NCBI RefSeq assembly: GCF_020615455.1
Contig: NC_059203.1
Span: 43,066,314-43,130,313, forward strand
Direction of reading: 5' to 3'
Source of the DNA: Coregonus clupeaformis
Lineage: Eukaryota > Chordata > Actinopteri > Salmoniformes > Salmonidae
DNA: 64,000 bases
The notes under the pieces are model-generated. The model did not search any database. It had not been told where the DNA came from and was given only the letters and a program-made list of their open reading frames with translations. Positions 34,232-45,011 of this stretch are shown piece after piece (position 1 is the stretch's first letter; every line of letters begins with the position of its first letter). The translations under genes and the position numbers were made by a program.

Positions 34232-37200
34232 GTGAGTTTTACACCTCCACAAAGAGATTTTGGGGCACTTACTAATCTCTCGTGGACAGGCGCATATAAC
34301 ATAAGATGGTATCGTAGCGTCTGTCAACAGCCTGTGGGATGTGATAACTAACAACAAACTTTGTTCCGGTGCACAGATTTTTTCATCACTGATCATTTGG
34401 ACAAATCACAATTTCCCAGGTGTTCGCATCTTTCGGGGAGGGGACATTTGGCCCATAGACTTGCCGGAAACTTGCAGAGAGAGTGGGGTGGAGCTCCCGC
34501 CCTGCTTCCACTCCTCATTCTAGTATATTTTCTAACACATCTGCCCCCAGAACTTAATTGATAATCTGATGCAACTACGCAATATTTTAAGTACTCAGTA
34601 ACACTGTAATTAACTAGTAACACCATTGTAGCTACAAAATAATTGTATAAATGGTTGTTGTCTCAGCTGAATGTGTTGATGTGTGTGTTGGTGTGCAGAT
34701 CAGGACAGCAAGCTGCAAGCTGAGCGCATCTCCGCACTGCAGGAGAGAAAGCAACTACTGGAGGACCTCCTCAGCAGCCGAGTGGGAGAGCTGAGACAAG
34801 TGTGTCTGCTGGAGGCGGTCAGTTCCTCTTTCCTACCTTTTAACCATTGTAGGGCTCAGGGCAAGTTAGAGGGAATGGCTCCATACACCCAAGCCATGAT
34901 ATAGAGACGTGTGCTTTATCAGATTATTGGAAAGCATAAAACAACTTTGGGTTTGTTTTCTGCATCTGACTCAGTACAGAGCAGCTCTAAACCCCTGTAA
35001 ACCTCAACCACCTGAAATTATAAATCAGGCTCACTGAGTTTGGCTGCACAGATGAAAGAACAACATTTGGCAACTTTTGTTACATAGCTAAGTTTAAAGC
35101 TTTCCCCTTCCAGAGCTGCGTGAGTCAAGAATATGTAGCGACAGCGTATCAATTGTAGCCTGATTTCTCCAGAGGCAGAGCCAGACATACCAGGCAGCAG
35201 CTCCAGCTTTTCACTCACAGCTGTTTCACACACCTTGCTTTTGGTTTGAAATTGAACACAGATGTGTTTCAGCTTCTCTCTAGAAAAATATTATTAATGC
35301 ATGGAAATGCTCTCTATATTCTCGCTATATACAGTACATTTGATTTGGTGGTCAGATGTACTACCATTGAAATGATACTATTCTTGACCAACATAGTTTA
35401 ATCTTCATTGGACTCTTATCACATTAGTTCTAGCACATTTATTTCAGCGCAACAATAAACTATTTTAAGATACAAAGGCTGGAGACTGTAACAGTATATG
35501 TATCAGTGTTTATTACATTTGTTCCTATTGCTGTATATAAATATATATTATATAACAGACAGTATGAAATTTGACTTGGCACTGGCTATATGAAAACAGT
35601 GTTAGCTTTTTAATCAAACTAGGCTAATTCTGTTGCATGTATTTTGTCTGCAGGAGCTGACCGGGAAGGTCCCACATGCTTTTCCCCTGGAGACAGGAGA
35701 GAGAGCTCCCGTTGTACAGTGCAGGGCTGGCCTGCCACATAACAACACCAAGGGAGAGGTCAGAGGATTTTCTCAGATACTATGACACTGGTCACAGAGG
35801 ACCTGTATGTCTGTTAATACTGGTTATCAACACATCACTGACTAAGTTATTGCTTTGTGCAGGATGAGACAGGTCAGCGGAGGCAGATGAAAACACTCTT
35901 CAGTGGTGCTCTGTACAGGCACTCAGAGTCAGACAGGAATGTCCCCAACAGCAAGAGGACCGTTCACCGGGGATGCCACACAGGTAAGGCAGTGCTGTGT
36001 ACAGCAGAGTTCAAAGACGTGTTAACAGCTATACATACAGATCTAGGCCGAACAACAGGGTACTGGGTAGCCCTTTCCTGCAGTCAAATGACCTAGTGGC
36101 CTCATGGGTGGAATGTTATTAATATTTTTCATAATTTGATCATTAATAAACATTATTTTAAAAAACTGCAGAAAATCCGGTGTTTCTATGTCAAACGGTT
36201 TTGTTATATTTCAATCTTCTGTGATGCACATAAAGTGTAATATTGCGATGCAAACTCAAAATCAAATACATTTCAACTCTATATCCAACATGGTACAGGT
36301 GTCATCTTTTTAAAAAGCCTATAACCATGTGTGTGAGGTATATTTGTTTAAGACTACCAAGAAACTCTCTGTGTGACCCTGATTTGGCCCGCTGCAGTAA
36401 AAGGTTAACCTTACAGAAGTTATGATATGAGCCAGTTTCCTCTCCTGTCCTCTCCAATGATGTGATGGTCTGTGTATTTGGTCTCCACTCCCTGTAATAT
36501 AAAGAGGTTGTGTTTGTTTTTCTTGCAGAGGACACAGTGATGTCAGAGAGCACTAGCTCCATGTCAGATTCAACATCCCATGACAATGGTGAGTCAGCCA
36601 GAGCTTCAAATACAATCATAACAACTGAATCTGTTAAAGCCAGTGTGTAAAATCATTGAGCAGTTATCTTTGTCTGTTCCACCCTAACACCAAAGTCTTG
36701 CAAAATATTATCCAAATGTTATTCTGTGAGGCGAGAGATTGGTACTGTGCACATTCACAGGTTATAATAAGTTACTAGATGACAGATCACATTTCAGTAC
36801 CTATCGTGAAAATGAGAAGGGCGAAGAATCACATTTCTCCTCCTTAAGTTTGGAATTACACAGCTGCTGCCTGATTATGTTCATGAAAGAGAATGAGCGG
36901 TTTACTGTAATTGCGTGTCAGTTGTGAGTTAGAGTGACTCAAGTTGACCAAACCCCATCTTCTCCCTCCCTTAGAGGAGTCCTCTCCCAGTGTGGCAGCA
37001 GACCACCGCTCCATGTCCCAGCCCCGTCTGACCCTGGGCAGCCCAGACCACCAGGTCTGTAGGAAACTGTCCCCAGTGGAGATATACTATGAAATGAGGA
37101 CGCGCCGTAACTCTGTGACCAGCTCCATCAGGTACTGTCAGTGTCAGTGTGTGTGTGTGTGTGTACAAGTGTAAAGCACTCTTTCTTCTTGTGTCTAATG

Positions 37201-40200
37201 CTATGAACTCATGTTTTTTCCTAGCCCTAGTCATTCTCTACCAAGGAGTACATCTAATGTTGAAGGCAGAAGTGTTCCTGCTACCCCCCTCATCGCCCGA
37301 ACCGCCCCAATCAGTGTTCATGTCAGGTAATATTCCTCCTCTGGTCCAGTGCTTCTGCTTAATGCAGCACATCCACTGCTACCCACCCACTATGATGACA
37401 GAGAGGCTGACAGAATAACAGATTATTGCAGCAGGTAATTAGGCTACAGAACATGCCAGTCATGGAAAACGTTGCATCAACATTTGCATCAACATTTTAT
37501 CATCAAAGCTCTCAAGATTATTTATTTTGTGAGAAGTCAAGTGCCATAGATATTTACAGTGCCTTGCAAAAGTATTCATCCCCCTTGGCATTTTTCCTAT
37601 TTTGTTGCATTACAACCTGTAATTTAAATGGATTTTTATTTGGATTTCATGTAATAGACATACACAAAATAGACCAAATTGGTGAAGTGAAATGAAAAAA
37701 AGGACTTGTTTCAAAAAAATAAAAATAAAAAATAACGGAAAAGTGGTGCGTGCATACAGTGGGGAAAAAAAGTATTTAGTCAGCCACCAATTGTGCATGT
37801 TCTCCCACTTAAAAAGATGAGAGAGGCCTGTAATTTTCATCATAGGTACACGTCAACTATGACAGACAAATTGAGGAAAAAAAATCCAGAAAATCACATT
37901 GTAGGATTTTTAATGAATTTATTTGCAAATTATGGTGGAAAATAAGTATTTGGTCACCTACAAACAAGCAAGATTTCTGGCTCTCACAGACCTGTAACTT
38001 CTTCTTTAAGAGGCTCCTCTGTCCTCCACTGCGTTACCTGTATTAATGGCACCTGTTTGAACTTGTTATCAGTATAAAAGACACCTGTCCACAACCTCAA
38101 ACAGTCACACTCCAAACTCCACTATGGCCAAGACCAACGAGCTGTCAAAGGACACCAGAAACAAAATTGTAGACCTGCACCAGGCTGGGAAGACTGAATC
38201 TGAAATAGGTAAGCAGCTTGGTTTGAAGAAATCAACTGTGGGAGCAATTATTAGGAAATGGAAGACATACAAGACCACTGATAATCTCCCTCGATCTGGG
38301 GCTCCACGCAAGATCTCACCCCGTGGGGTCAAAATGATCACAAGAACGGTGAGCAAAAATCCCAGAACCACACGGGGGGACCTAGTGAATGACCTGCAGA
38401 GAGCTGGGACCAAAGTAACAAAGCCTACCATCAGTAACACACTACGCCGCCAGGGACTCAAATCCTGCAGTGTCAGACGTGTCCCCCTGCTTAAGCCAGT
38501 ACATGTCCAGGCCCGTCTGAAGTTTGCTAGAGTGCATTTGGATGATCCAGAAGAGGATTGGGAGAATGTCCAATGGTCAGATGAACCCAAAATAGAACTT
38601 TTTGGTAAAAACTCAACTCGTCGTGTTTGGAGGACAAAGAATGCAGAGTTGCATCCAAAGAACACCATACCTACTGTGAAGCATGGGGGTGGAAACATCA
38701 TGCTTTGGGGCTGTTTTTCTGCAAAGGGACCAGGACGACTGATCCGTGTAAAGGAAAGAATGAATGGGGCCATGTATCGTGAGATTTTGAGTGAAAACCT
38801 CCTTCCATCAGCAAGGGCATTGAAGATGAAACGTGGCTGGGTCTTTCAGCATGACAATGATCCCAAACACACCGCCCGGGCAACGAAGGAGTGGCTTCGT
38901 AAGAAGCATTTCAAGGTCCCAGAGTGGCCTAGCCAGTCTCCAGATCTCAACCCCATAGAAAATCTTTGGAGGGAGTTGAAAGTCCGTGTTGCCCAGCGAC
39001 AGCCCCAAAACATCACTGCTCTAGAGGAGATCTGCATGGAGGAATGGGCCAAAATACCAGCAACAGTGTGTGAAAACCTTGTGAAGACTTACAGAAAACG
39101 TTTGACCTGTGTCATTGCCAACAAAGGGTATATAACAAAGTATTGAGAAACTTTTGTTATTGACCAAATACTTATTTTCCACCATCATTTGCAAATAAAT
39201 TAATTTAAAATCATACAATGTGATTTTCTGGAATTTTTTTTCTCCTTTTGTCTGTCATAGTTGACATGTACCTATGATGAAAATTACAGGCCTCTCTCAT
39301 CTTTTTAAGTGGGAGAACTTGCACAATTGGTGGCTGACTAAATACTTTTTTTCCCCACTGTATGTATTCACCCCCTTTGCTATGAAGCCCCTAAATAAGT
39401 TATGGTGCAACCAATTACCTTTAGAAGTCACATAATTAGTTAAATAAAGTCCACCTGTGTGCAATCTAAGTGTCACATGATCTGTCACATGATCTCAGTA
39501 TATATACACCTGTTCTGAAAGGCCCCAGAGTCTGCAACACCACTAAGCAAGGGGCACCACCAAGCAAGCGGCACCATGAAGACGGAGCTCTCCACACAGG
39601 TCAAGGACAAAGTTGTGGAGAAGTACAGATCAGGGTTGGGTTACAAAAAAATATCAGAAACTTTGAACATCCCACGGAGCACCATTAAATCCATTATTAA
39701 AAATTTGAAAGAATAGTACACCACAACAAACCTGCCAAGAGAGGGCCGCCCACCAAAACTCACGGACCAGGCAAGGAGGGCATTAATCAGAGAGGCAACA
39801 AAGAGACCAAAGATAACCCTGAAGGAGCTGCAAAGCTCCACAGCGGAGATTGGAGTATCTGTCCATAGGACCACTTTAAGCCGTACACTCCACAGAGCTG
39901 GGCTTTACGGAAGAGTGGCCAGAAAAAAGCCATTGCTTCAAGAAAAAAATAAGCAAACACATTTGGTGTTCGCCAAAAGGCATGTGGGAGACTCCCCAAA
40001 CATATGGAAGAAGGTACTCTGGTCAGATGAGACTAGAATTGAGCTTTTTGGCCATCAAGGAAAACACTATGTCTGGCGCAAACCCAACACCTCTCATCAC
40101 CCAGAGAACACCATCCACCATGGTGGTGGCAGCATCATGCTGTGGGGATGTTTTTCATCGGCAGGGACTGGGAAACTGGTCAGAATTGAAGGAATGATGG

Positions 40201-42321
40201 AAGGCGCTAAATACAGGGAAATTCTTGAGGGAAACCTGTTTCAGTCTTCCAGAGATTTGAGACTGGGACGGAGGTTCACCTTCCAGCAGGACAATGACCC
40301 TAAGCATACTGCTAAGGTAACACATGAGTGGTTTAAGGGGAAACATTTAAATGTCTTGGAATGGCCTAGTCAAAGCCCAGACCTCAATCCAATTGAGAAT
40401 CTGTGGTATGACTTAAAGATTGCTGTACACCAGCGGAACCCATCCAACTTGAAGGAGCTGGAGCAGTTTTGCCTTGAAGAATGGGCAAAAATCCCAGTGG
40501 CTAGATGTGCCAAGCTTATAGAGACATACCCCAAGAGACTTGCAGCTGTAATTGCTGCAAAAGGTGGCTCTACAAAGTATTGTCTTTGCGGGGGTGAATA
40601 CATTTACATTTACATTTTAGTCATTTAGCAGACGCTCTTATCCAGAGCGACTTACAGTTAGTGCATACATTATTTTATCGAACCCACAACCCTGGCGTTG
40701 CAAATGCCATGCTCTACCAACTGAGCTACATCCCCTGCTGGCCAAATCCCTCCCCTACCCTGGACGACGCTGGGAATAGTTATGCAAGCTCAAGTTTTCT
40801 GTTATTTTGTCTTGTTTCTTGTTTGTTTCACAAGAAAAAATATTTTGCATCTTCAAAGTGGTAGGCATGCTGTGTAAATCAAATGATACAATCAATTTTA
40901 ATTCCAGGTTGTAAGGGAACAACATAGGAAAAATGCCAAGGGGGTGAATACTTTCGCAAGCCACTGTATATCATGCTCCCTTTGATATCACACATTCAAT
41001 CAATGGGATATGAAATGTAAAGATACTGTGTTTACATTAGGACTAACCTATTCCAATAAGCTCATCAAATGCTGCTCTCTTTCTCTCCTTCAGATCGGAT
41101 GGCTCTGGTGGGATTGCGCTAAAGCAGTGGTCTGGCAGCCTGGATGTACCACATATGGTGCCCTTGGCCCAGGAAGGCTCCTCCTCGGAGCGCAGAGGCT
41201 GCCCTTACAGCTCCTGTGCCCGGCGGAGCAACAGTTCTGAGGCCCTGCTTGACCGCTCCAGTCTCCCCGAGGACCCAGCCCCCAGGAACGGGATGCCCCC
41301 CAAAGGAGGGCCCTACAAAAGCTCTGAGGCCCTCACTGACGGCAAGCTGAGGCACATCCACCTGGGCAGTCCTGAGAGACACCTGGACGGCTCTATGGAG
41401 CAGGGCAACATGCGGCTGTCCATGGGTGGGAGAGGAGAAGCAGGGGGAGGGGGTTACAACGAGCTCCTAATGGATTACATCTGGGGGAAGCAACAGAGGA
41501 TTCAAGTGCAACACCAGCTGTACCAATCAACGGGTAGAATCTGGCAGGACATTTCCTCTCCTCGATCTTCTACTGCTGCAGTGCCTCCTCAAGCCAACGG
41601 CTTCTCACACTCCCAGGTGCATCTTCCCAGTGCTGCCCCTGCCTACAGCCCCATGGTGATCCGTGGCTCCCAGGCTGAGCCTCACAGAGTCAAAGTCACG
41701 CGGACCAAGTCCTGTGGACCCTTCATCCCCCTGCAGCAGGACACCATCCTGCTCTCTGCCTATGAGTCTCCCCACCCTGCCCCAAGCTCCACTACCTCCT
41801 CCATTCCCAACCTGCACCCCTACCAGACTGAGCTGTCCGGCCCCTCATTCAATCACAGGCCTCCCCAGTTCTCTCTCCCCACCCCTGAGGACTCGACGAG
41901 GAGTCTGCATAAAGCCCTGGCGCTGGAGGGTCTCAGAGACTGGTATCTGAGGAACGCCCTCGGCTACCCTACCACCACGTCAAAGGGGCATGATGCAGGG
42001 GTCTCCCGCCTCTCACACCCCCACCCTTTGGTGCGTCAGGCTCAGTCTATACAAGGTGATCCACTCCATAGGTCCCAGATGTCTCAGTCAGCCAGCTTCC
42101 ATGGCCACCCATTGCATGGAAGGTGAGTATTTCTGTACTTTGTAATGATTGTTGGTAACATTCACACAGGTGCACATTACGGTACTTTTGAGTGCAGTAA
42201 TGATTTGTGCTCTCTCTATGGCAGGTCAATGGAGTTCTCACTCTATCAAGAGCCCATTCATCCTCAGATGCAAGACATGACTCTGAAGGAGCCCAGTGCT
42301 GACCCTGGCACGTTGGTCTAA
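34183..42321 (+). CDS. ccdc120: Coiled-coil domain-containing protein 120 (ccdc120)
   Basis: Scaffold of the CUPID/DUF3338 family (relatives FRMD4A/B and INAVA), which binds cytohesins and works at centrosomes and cell junctions. Coding exons: 34183-34231, 34699-34817, 35654-35758, 35863-35983, 36529-36588, 36975-37131, 37225-37326, 41094-42122 and 42225-42321 (stop TAA). All have AG/GT sites and the frame is continuous for 612 codons. The start MEVKGRLIT matches human MEVKGQLIS. Next come a coiled coil (ERISALQERKQLLEDLLSSR) and the hallmark CLLEAELTGKVPHAFPLETG. Further matches are SMSDSTSHDNE, RRNSVTSSISPSHSLPRSTS, EGRSVPATPL and, near the C-terminus, ALEGLRDWYLRN. Ser/Pro-rich and probably disordered elsewhere. 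The human second helical block is not found (see findings). Intron 7 is 3.8 kb because of nested transposons. Confidence 0.93.
37757..39360 (+). mobile_element. Tc1-like transposon copy 3, nested
   Basis: The termini CAGTGGGGAAAAAAAGTATT and the inverse end at 39360 are flanked by TA on both sides, inside the left arm of the 37557-40966 element. Same family as 3897-5503 and 7973-9575. It is the only copy of this family with an uninterrupted transposase. Confidence 0.95.
38124..39146 (+). CDS. Full-length Tc1-like transposase (DD34E)
   Basis: An open frame of 340 residues, the usual Tc1 transposase length, including the start MAKTNELSKD and the end YITKY. The N-terminal helix-turn-helix DNA-binding half (DLHQAGKTESEIGKQLGLKK) is followed by an AT-hook-like PRSGAPRKISPRG. 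The catalytic half has WSDEPK (first Asp, about residue 153), QHDNDPKHT (second Asp) and SPDLNPIEN (Glu). It cuts and pastes at TA sites. Differences private to this copy against its two siblings cluster near the active site: VQWSDEPK instead of VIWSDETK, and VPEWPS instead of VLEWPS. So the frame is intact but activity is doubtful. It sits in a ccdc120 intron and has no known host role. Confidence 0.92.
   Translation: MAKTNELSKDTRNKIVDLHQAGKTESEIGKQLGLKKSTVGAIIRKWKTYKTTDNLPRSGAPRKISPRGVKMITRTVSKNPRTTRGDLVNDLQRAGTKVTKPTISNTLRRQGLKSCSVRRVPLLKPVHVQARLKFARVHLDDPEEDWENVQWSDEPKIELFGKNSTRRVWRTKNAELHPKNTIPTVKHGGGNIMLWGCFSAKGPGRLIRVKERMNGAMYREILSENLLPSARALKMKRGWVFQHDNDPKHTARATKEWLRKKHFKVPEWPSQSPDLNPIENLWRELKVRVAQRQPQNITALEEICMEEWAKIPATVCENLVKTYRKRLTCVIANKGYITKY
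39576..40628 (+). pseudogene. Tc1-like transposase with a single in-frame stop
   Basis: Starts MKTELSTQVKDKVVEKYRSG. A TAG at 39714-39716 falls after about 46 codons, in the helix-turn-helix half. After it the same frame stays open to 40628, through VARKKPLLQEKNKQ, LWSDETRIELFG, QQDNDPKHT and SPDLNPIEN. The family segment TIPTVKHGGG is shortened to TIHHGGG. The normal stop after GSTKY is mutated, so the frame reads on into the SINE. Very lightly damaged compared with other copies. Confidence 0.9.
40596..40776 (-). mobile_element. tRNA-derived SINE nested in the Tc1 right arm
   Basis: CATTTTAGTCATTTAGCAGA core, AGAGCGACTTACAGTTAGTG and a reversed tRNA-like head (ACCAACTGAGCTACA), then CCCTGGACGACGCTGGGAAT. 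GAATAC before it and GAATAG after it may be the target duplication. Confidence 0.8.
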
Positions 42322-42352
42322 TGTAGCTGAATATTTATTTAAACACACACGT

Positions 42353-42400
<48 letters not shown>

Positions 42401-43813
42401 ATCCGAACAATGTAAAAGGAGCTGATATAAGGTGACCTCACAAGCTAAAAAAAAAACACATTACAACCCCAGCAGAAAAAGACTGTAAAGCTGTGCTGAA
42501 TGCCCTCTGTTGAAAATTAGCCCAGCAACTTTTGACTCCTAGATCGCGAAGCGAAGAATGGATTTGCACTGGAGCTGTCCCCGGAGTCTCAGAATATATT
42601 GTTATTCTGTAGCTACCGTATACTGTATTGTATTCTATTGTTGGTCAGACCCAAGCCACATGTAACAAATATCCTCCTTGTTTAACCTAACAAATCTCCC
42701 AAGATATAATTTTTTACAGAATATAGTATATGTATTCTAAATTACTATTTTGTATCTTCTGAGATATAAAGAATAGATATAGAAGAGGTAATTTATTGCT
42801 CATGAGTCTTGTGATTTACAAAAATATGTAATGAACTCATATCATCTAAAAAGTATTTAGACCAGTGAATGTGTAAATGTACATGTTTGTAAAGATGAAT
42901 ATATTACATCTGTCTTATCTTTTCATCTGTCCATCAAACATGCATTGGCTTGCTATTTCTCATGTTTGTTAAATGAATGGGGACTTACATTGCAATATCG
43001 TAGACTGAGGAACAGGAGCTGTGGCTCTGTGTTTAAAACAAAACCCTACCTTTTGTAAAAACATTAGCGCTTTCTAATCATCTGCAATGCTAACACAAAT
43101 CCTTTCAAAGCTTGGTCTTCAATCAACAAATGAAAGCAATTCATGTTGTTGCCAAATTGAGTTGTTTCATGCAATCAAATTTTTCTGCATTTTCTGAGTC
43201 CAGCTGCTGAAAGGTCATAATAGTAAAGTTCAGATAAAAACCTGAGGGCTTTTAGAGGTCTAGGACAGTCGTTTAATTAACTTTCTAGTCATTTCTATTC
43301 ATTCAGTTGCGTAGCACGTTTTCCTTCAGAGCACTTTATGAATGTCAAAAGCCTTAACCCCTTAAAAGCAAGTAAAACAGTGGGATGAGACATTTTCCCC
43401 AAGAGAGAACACTTGAAAACCAGAAAATGGTTGACAGGGTATCAAGTGTTACCAGGGTGAAGTTCATGTTCAAGTCTACGTCAAATGGTGAATGTTTGTG
43501 GCCCAACAATAAACCACATATTTGGATCTGTATGTATCATGATAATAAGCAAGACTTGACAATAAATTCCTTTTAAAGGGGTCTAACTAGAACAGGGCTA
43601 GGGATGGGACTGCTGAATGATGGCGTGAGCAGGCCTTATGTCAGAACTCATAAGTGTGTGCTAGTATGAGATTCCATTTCCATTGTATCATGTTGTCATA
43701 CGCTACTCCTAGTGGTGGCACAATGTTATCAAAATGGTACAAATTATTTTATTCATGAATGCCCAAATGCCACCACAATTCAAGAACGACACTTTTATAA
43801 GCTTCCCATGATA
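42322..43813 (+). other. ccdc120 3' UTR and downstream flank
   Basis: Noncoding and AT-rich, with a (CA)n microsatellite at 42343-42397. AATAAA occurs at about 43508 and 43561. No gene seen. Confidence 0.45.
42343..42397. repeat. (CA)n microsatellite
   Basis: About 55 bp of CA repeat, broken once by GTG, 20 bp after the ccdc120 stop. Confidence 0.98.
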
Positions 43814-43942
43814 CACTACGTGACCAAAACTATGTGGACACCTGCTCGTCGAGCATCTCATTCCAAAATCATGGGCATTACTATGGAGTTGGTCCCCCCT
43901 TTGCTGCTATAACAGCCTCCACTCTTCTGGGAAGGCTTTACA

Positions 43943-44740
43943 CTAGATGTTGGAGCATTGCTGCGGGGACTTGCTTCCATTCAGCCACAAGAGCATTAGT
44001 GAGGTCGGGCACTGATGTTGGGCAATTATGCCTGGCTCGCTGTCGGCGTTCCAATTAATCCCAAAGGTGTTTGATGGGGTTGAGGTCAGAGCTCTGTGCA
44101 GGCCAGTCAAGTTCTTCCACACTGATCTTGACAAACCACTTCTGTATGGACCTCGCTTTGTGTACGGCGGCACTGTCATGCTGAAACAGGAAAGGGCCTT
44201 CCCCAAACTGTTGTCACAAAGTTGGATGCACAGAATCGTCTAGAATGTCACTGTATGCTGTAGCGTTAAGATTTCCCTTCACTGGAACAAAGGGGCCAAG
44301 CCCGAACCATGAAAAACAGCCCCAGACCATTATTCCTCCTCCACCAAACTTTACAGTTGGCACGATGCATTGGGGCAGGTAGCGTTCTCCTGGCATCCGC
44401 CAAACACAGATTCGGACTGCCTGATGGTGAAACATGATTCATCCCTCCAGAGAACGCGTTTCCACTGCTCCAGAGTTCAATGGCGGCGAGCTTAACACCA
44501 CCCCAGCCGACGCTTGGTGATCTTAAGCTTGTGTGCGGCTGCTCGGCCATGGAAACCCATTTCATGAAGCTCCCGACTAACAGTTATTGTGCTGACGTTG
44601 CTTCCAGAGGCAGTTTGGAACTCGGTAGTGAGTGTTGCAACCCGAGAACAGACGATTTTTACGCGCTATGCGCTTCAGCGGTCAGGTTCTGTGAGCTTGT
44701 GTGGCCTACCACTTCGCGACTGAGCCGTTGTTGCTCCTAG
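43943..44740 (-). pseudogene. Tc1-like transposase remnant
   Basis: Minus-strand pieces in several frames: KFGGGGIMVWGCFSWFGLG (44214-44435), HEMGFHGRAAAHKLKI-like sequence at about 44530-44565, and RGPYRSGL-type sequence in another frame (43943-44206). Multiple frameshifts; no usable frame. Confidence 0.8.
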
Positions 44741-45011
44741 ATGTTTCCACTTCACAATAACAGTACTTACAGTTGACCGGGGAAGCTCTAGCAGGGCAGA
44801 AATTTGACCAACTGACTTGTTGGAAAGGTGGCATCCTATTACAGTGCCATGTTGAAAGTCACTGAGCTCTTCAGTAAGGCCATTCCACTGCCAATGTTTG
44901 TCAATGGAGATTGCATGGCTGTGTGCTTGATTTTATACACCTGCCAGTAACGGGTGTGGCTGAAATAGCCGAATCCACTAATTTGAAGGGGTGTCCACAT
45001 ACTATTGTATA

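Larger units (their letters stand above)
37557..40966 (+). mobile_element. Tc1-like transposon hosting two further insertions
   Basis: The left end CAGTGCCTTGCAAAAGTATT and right end GAATACTTTCGCAAGCCACTG are inverted and flanked by TA (37555-37556, 40967-40968). A second Tc1 (37757-39360) and a SINE (about 40596-40776) lie inside. The host element itself is about 1.6 kb. Located in ccdc120 intron 7. Confidence 0.93.

Noticed and set aside
36739..36927. Possible additional ccdc120 exon
   Set aside because: No splice sites in a compatible phase; the exons at 36588 and 36975 join directly in frame.
41119..41382. Minus-strand open frame inside the large ccdc120 exon
   Set aside because: A shadow of GC-rich coding sequence; the plus strand has continuous conserved ccdc120 motifs.
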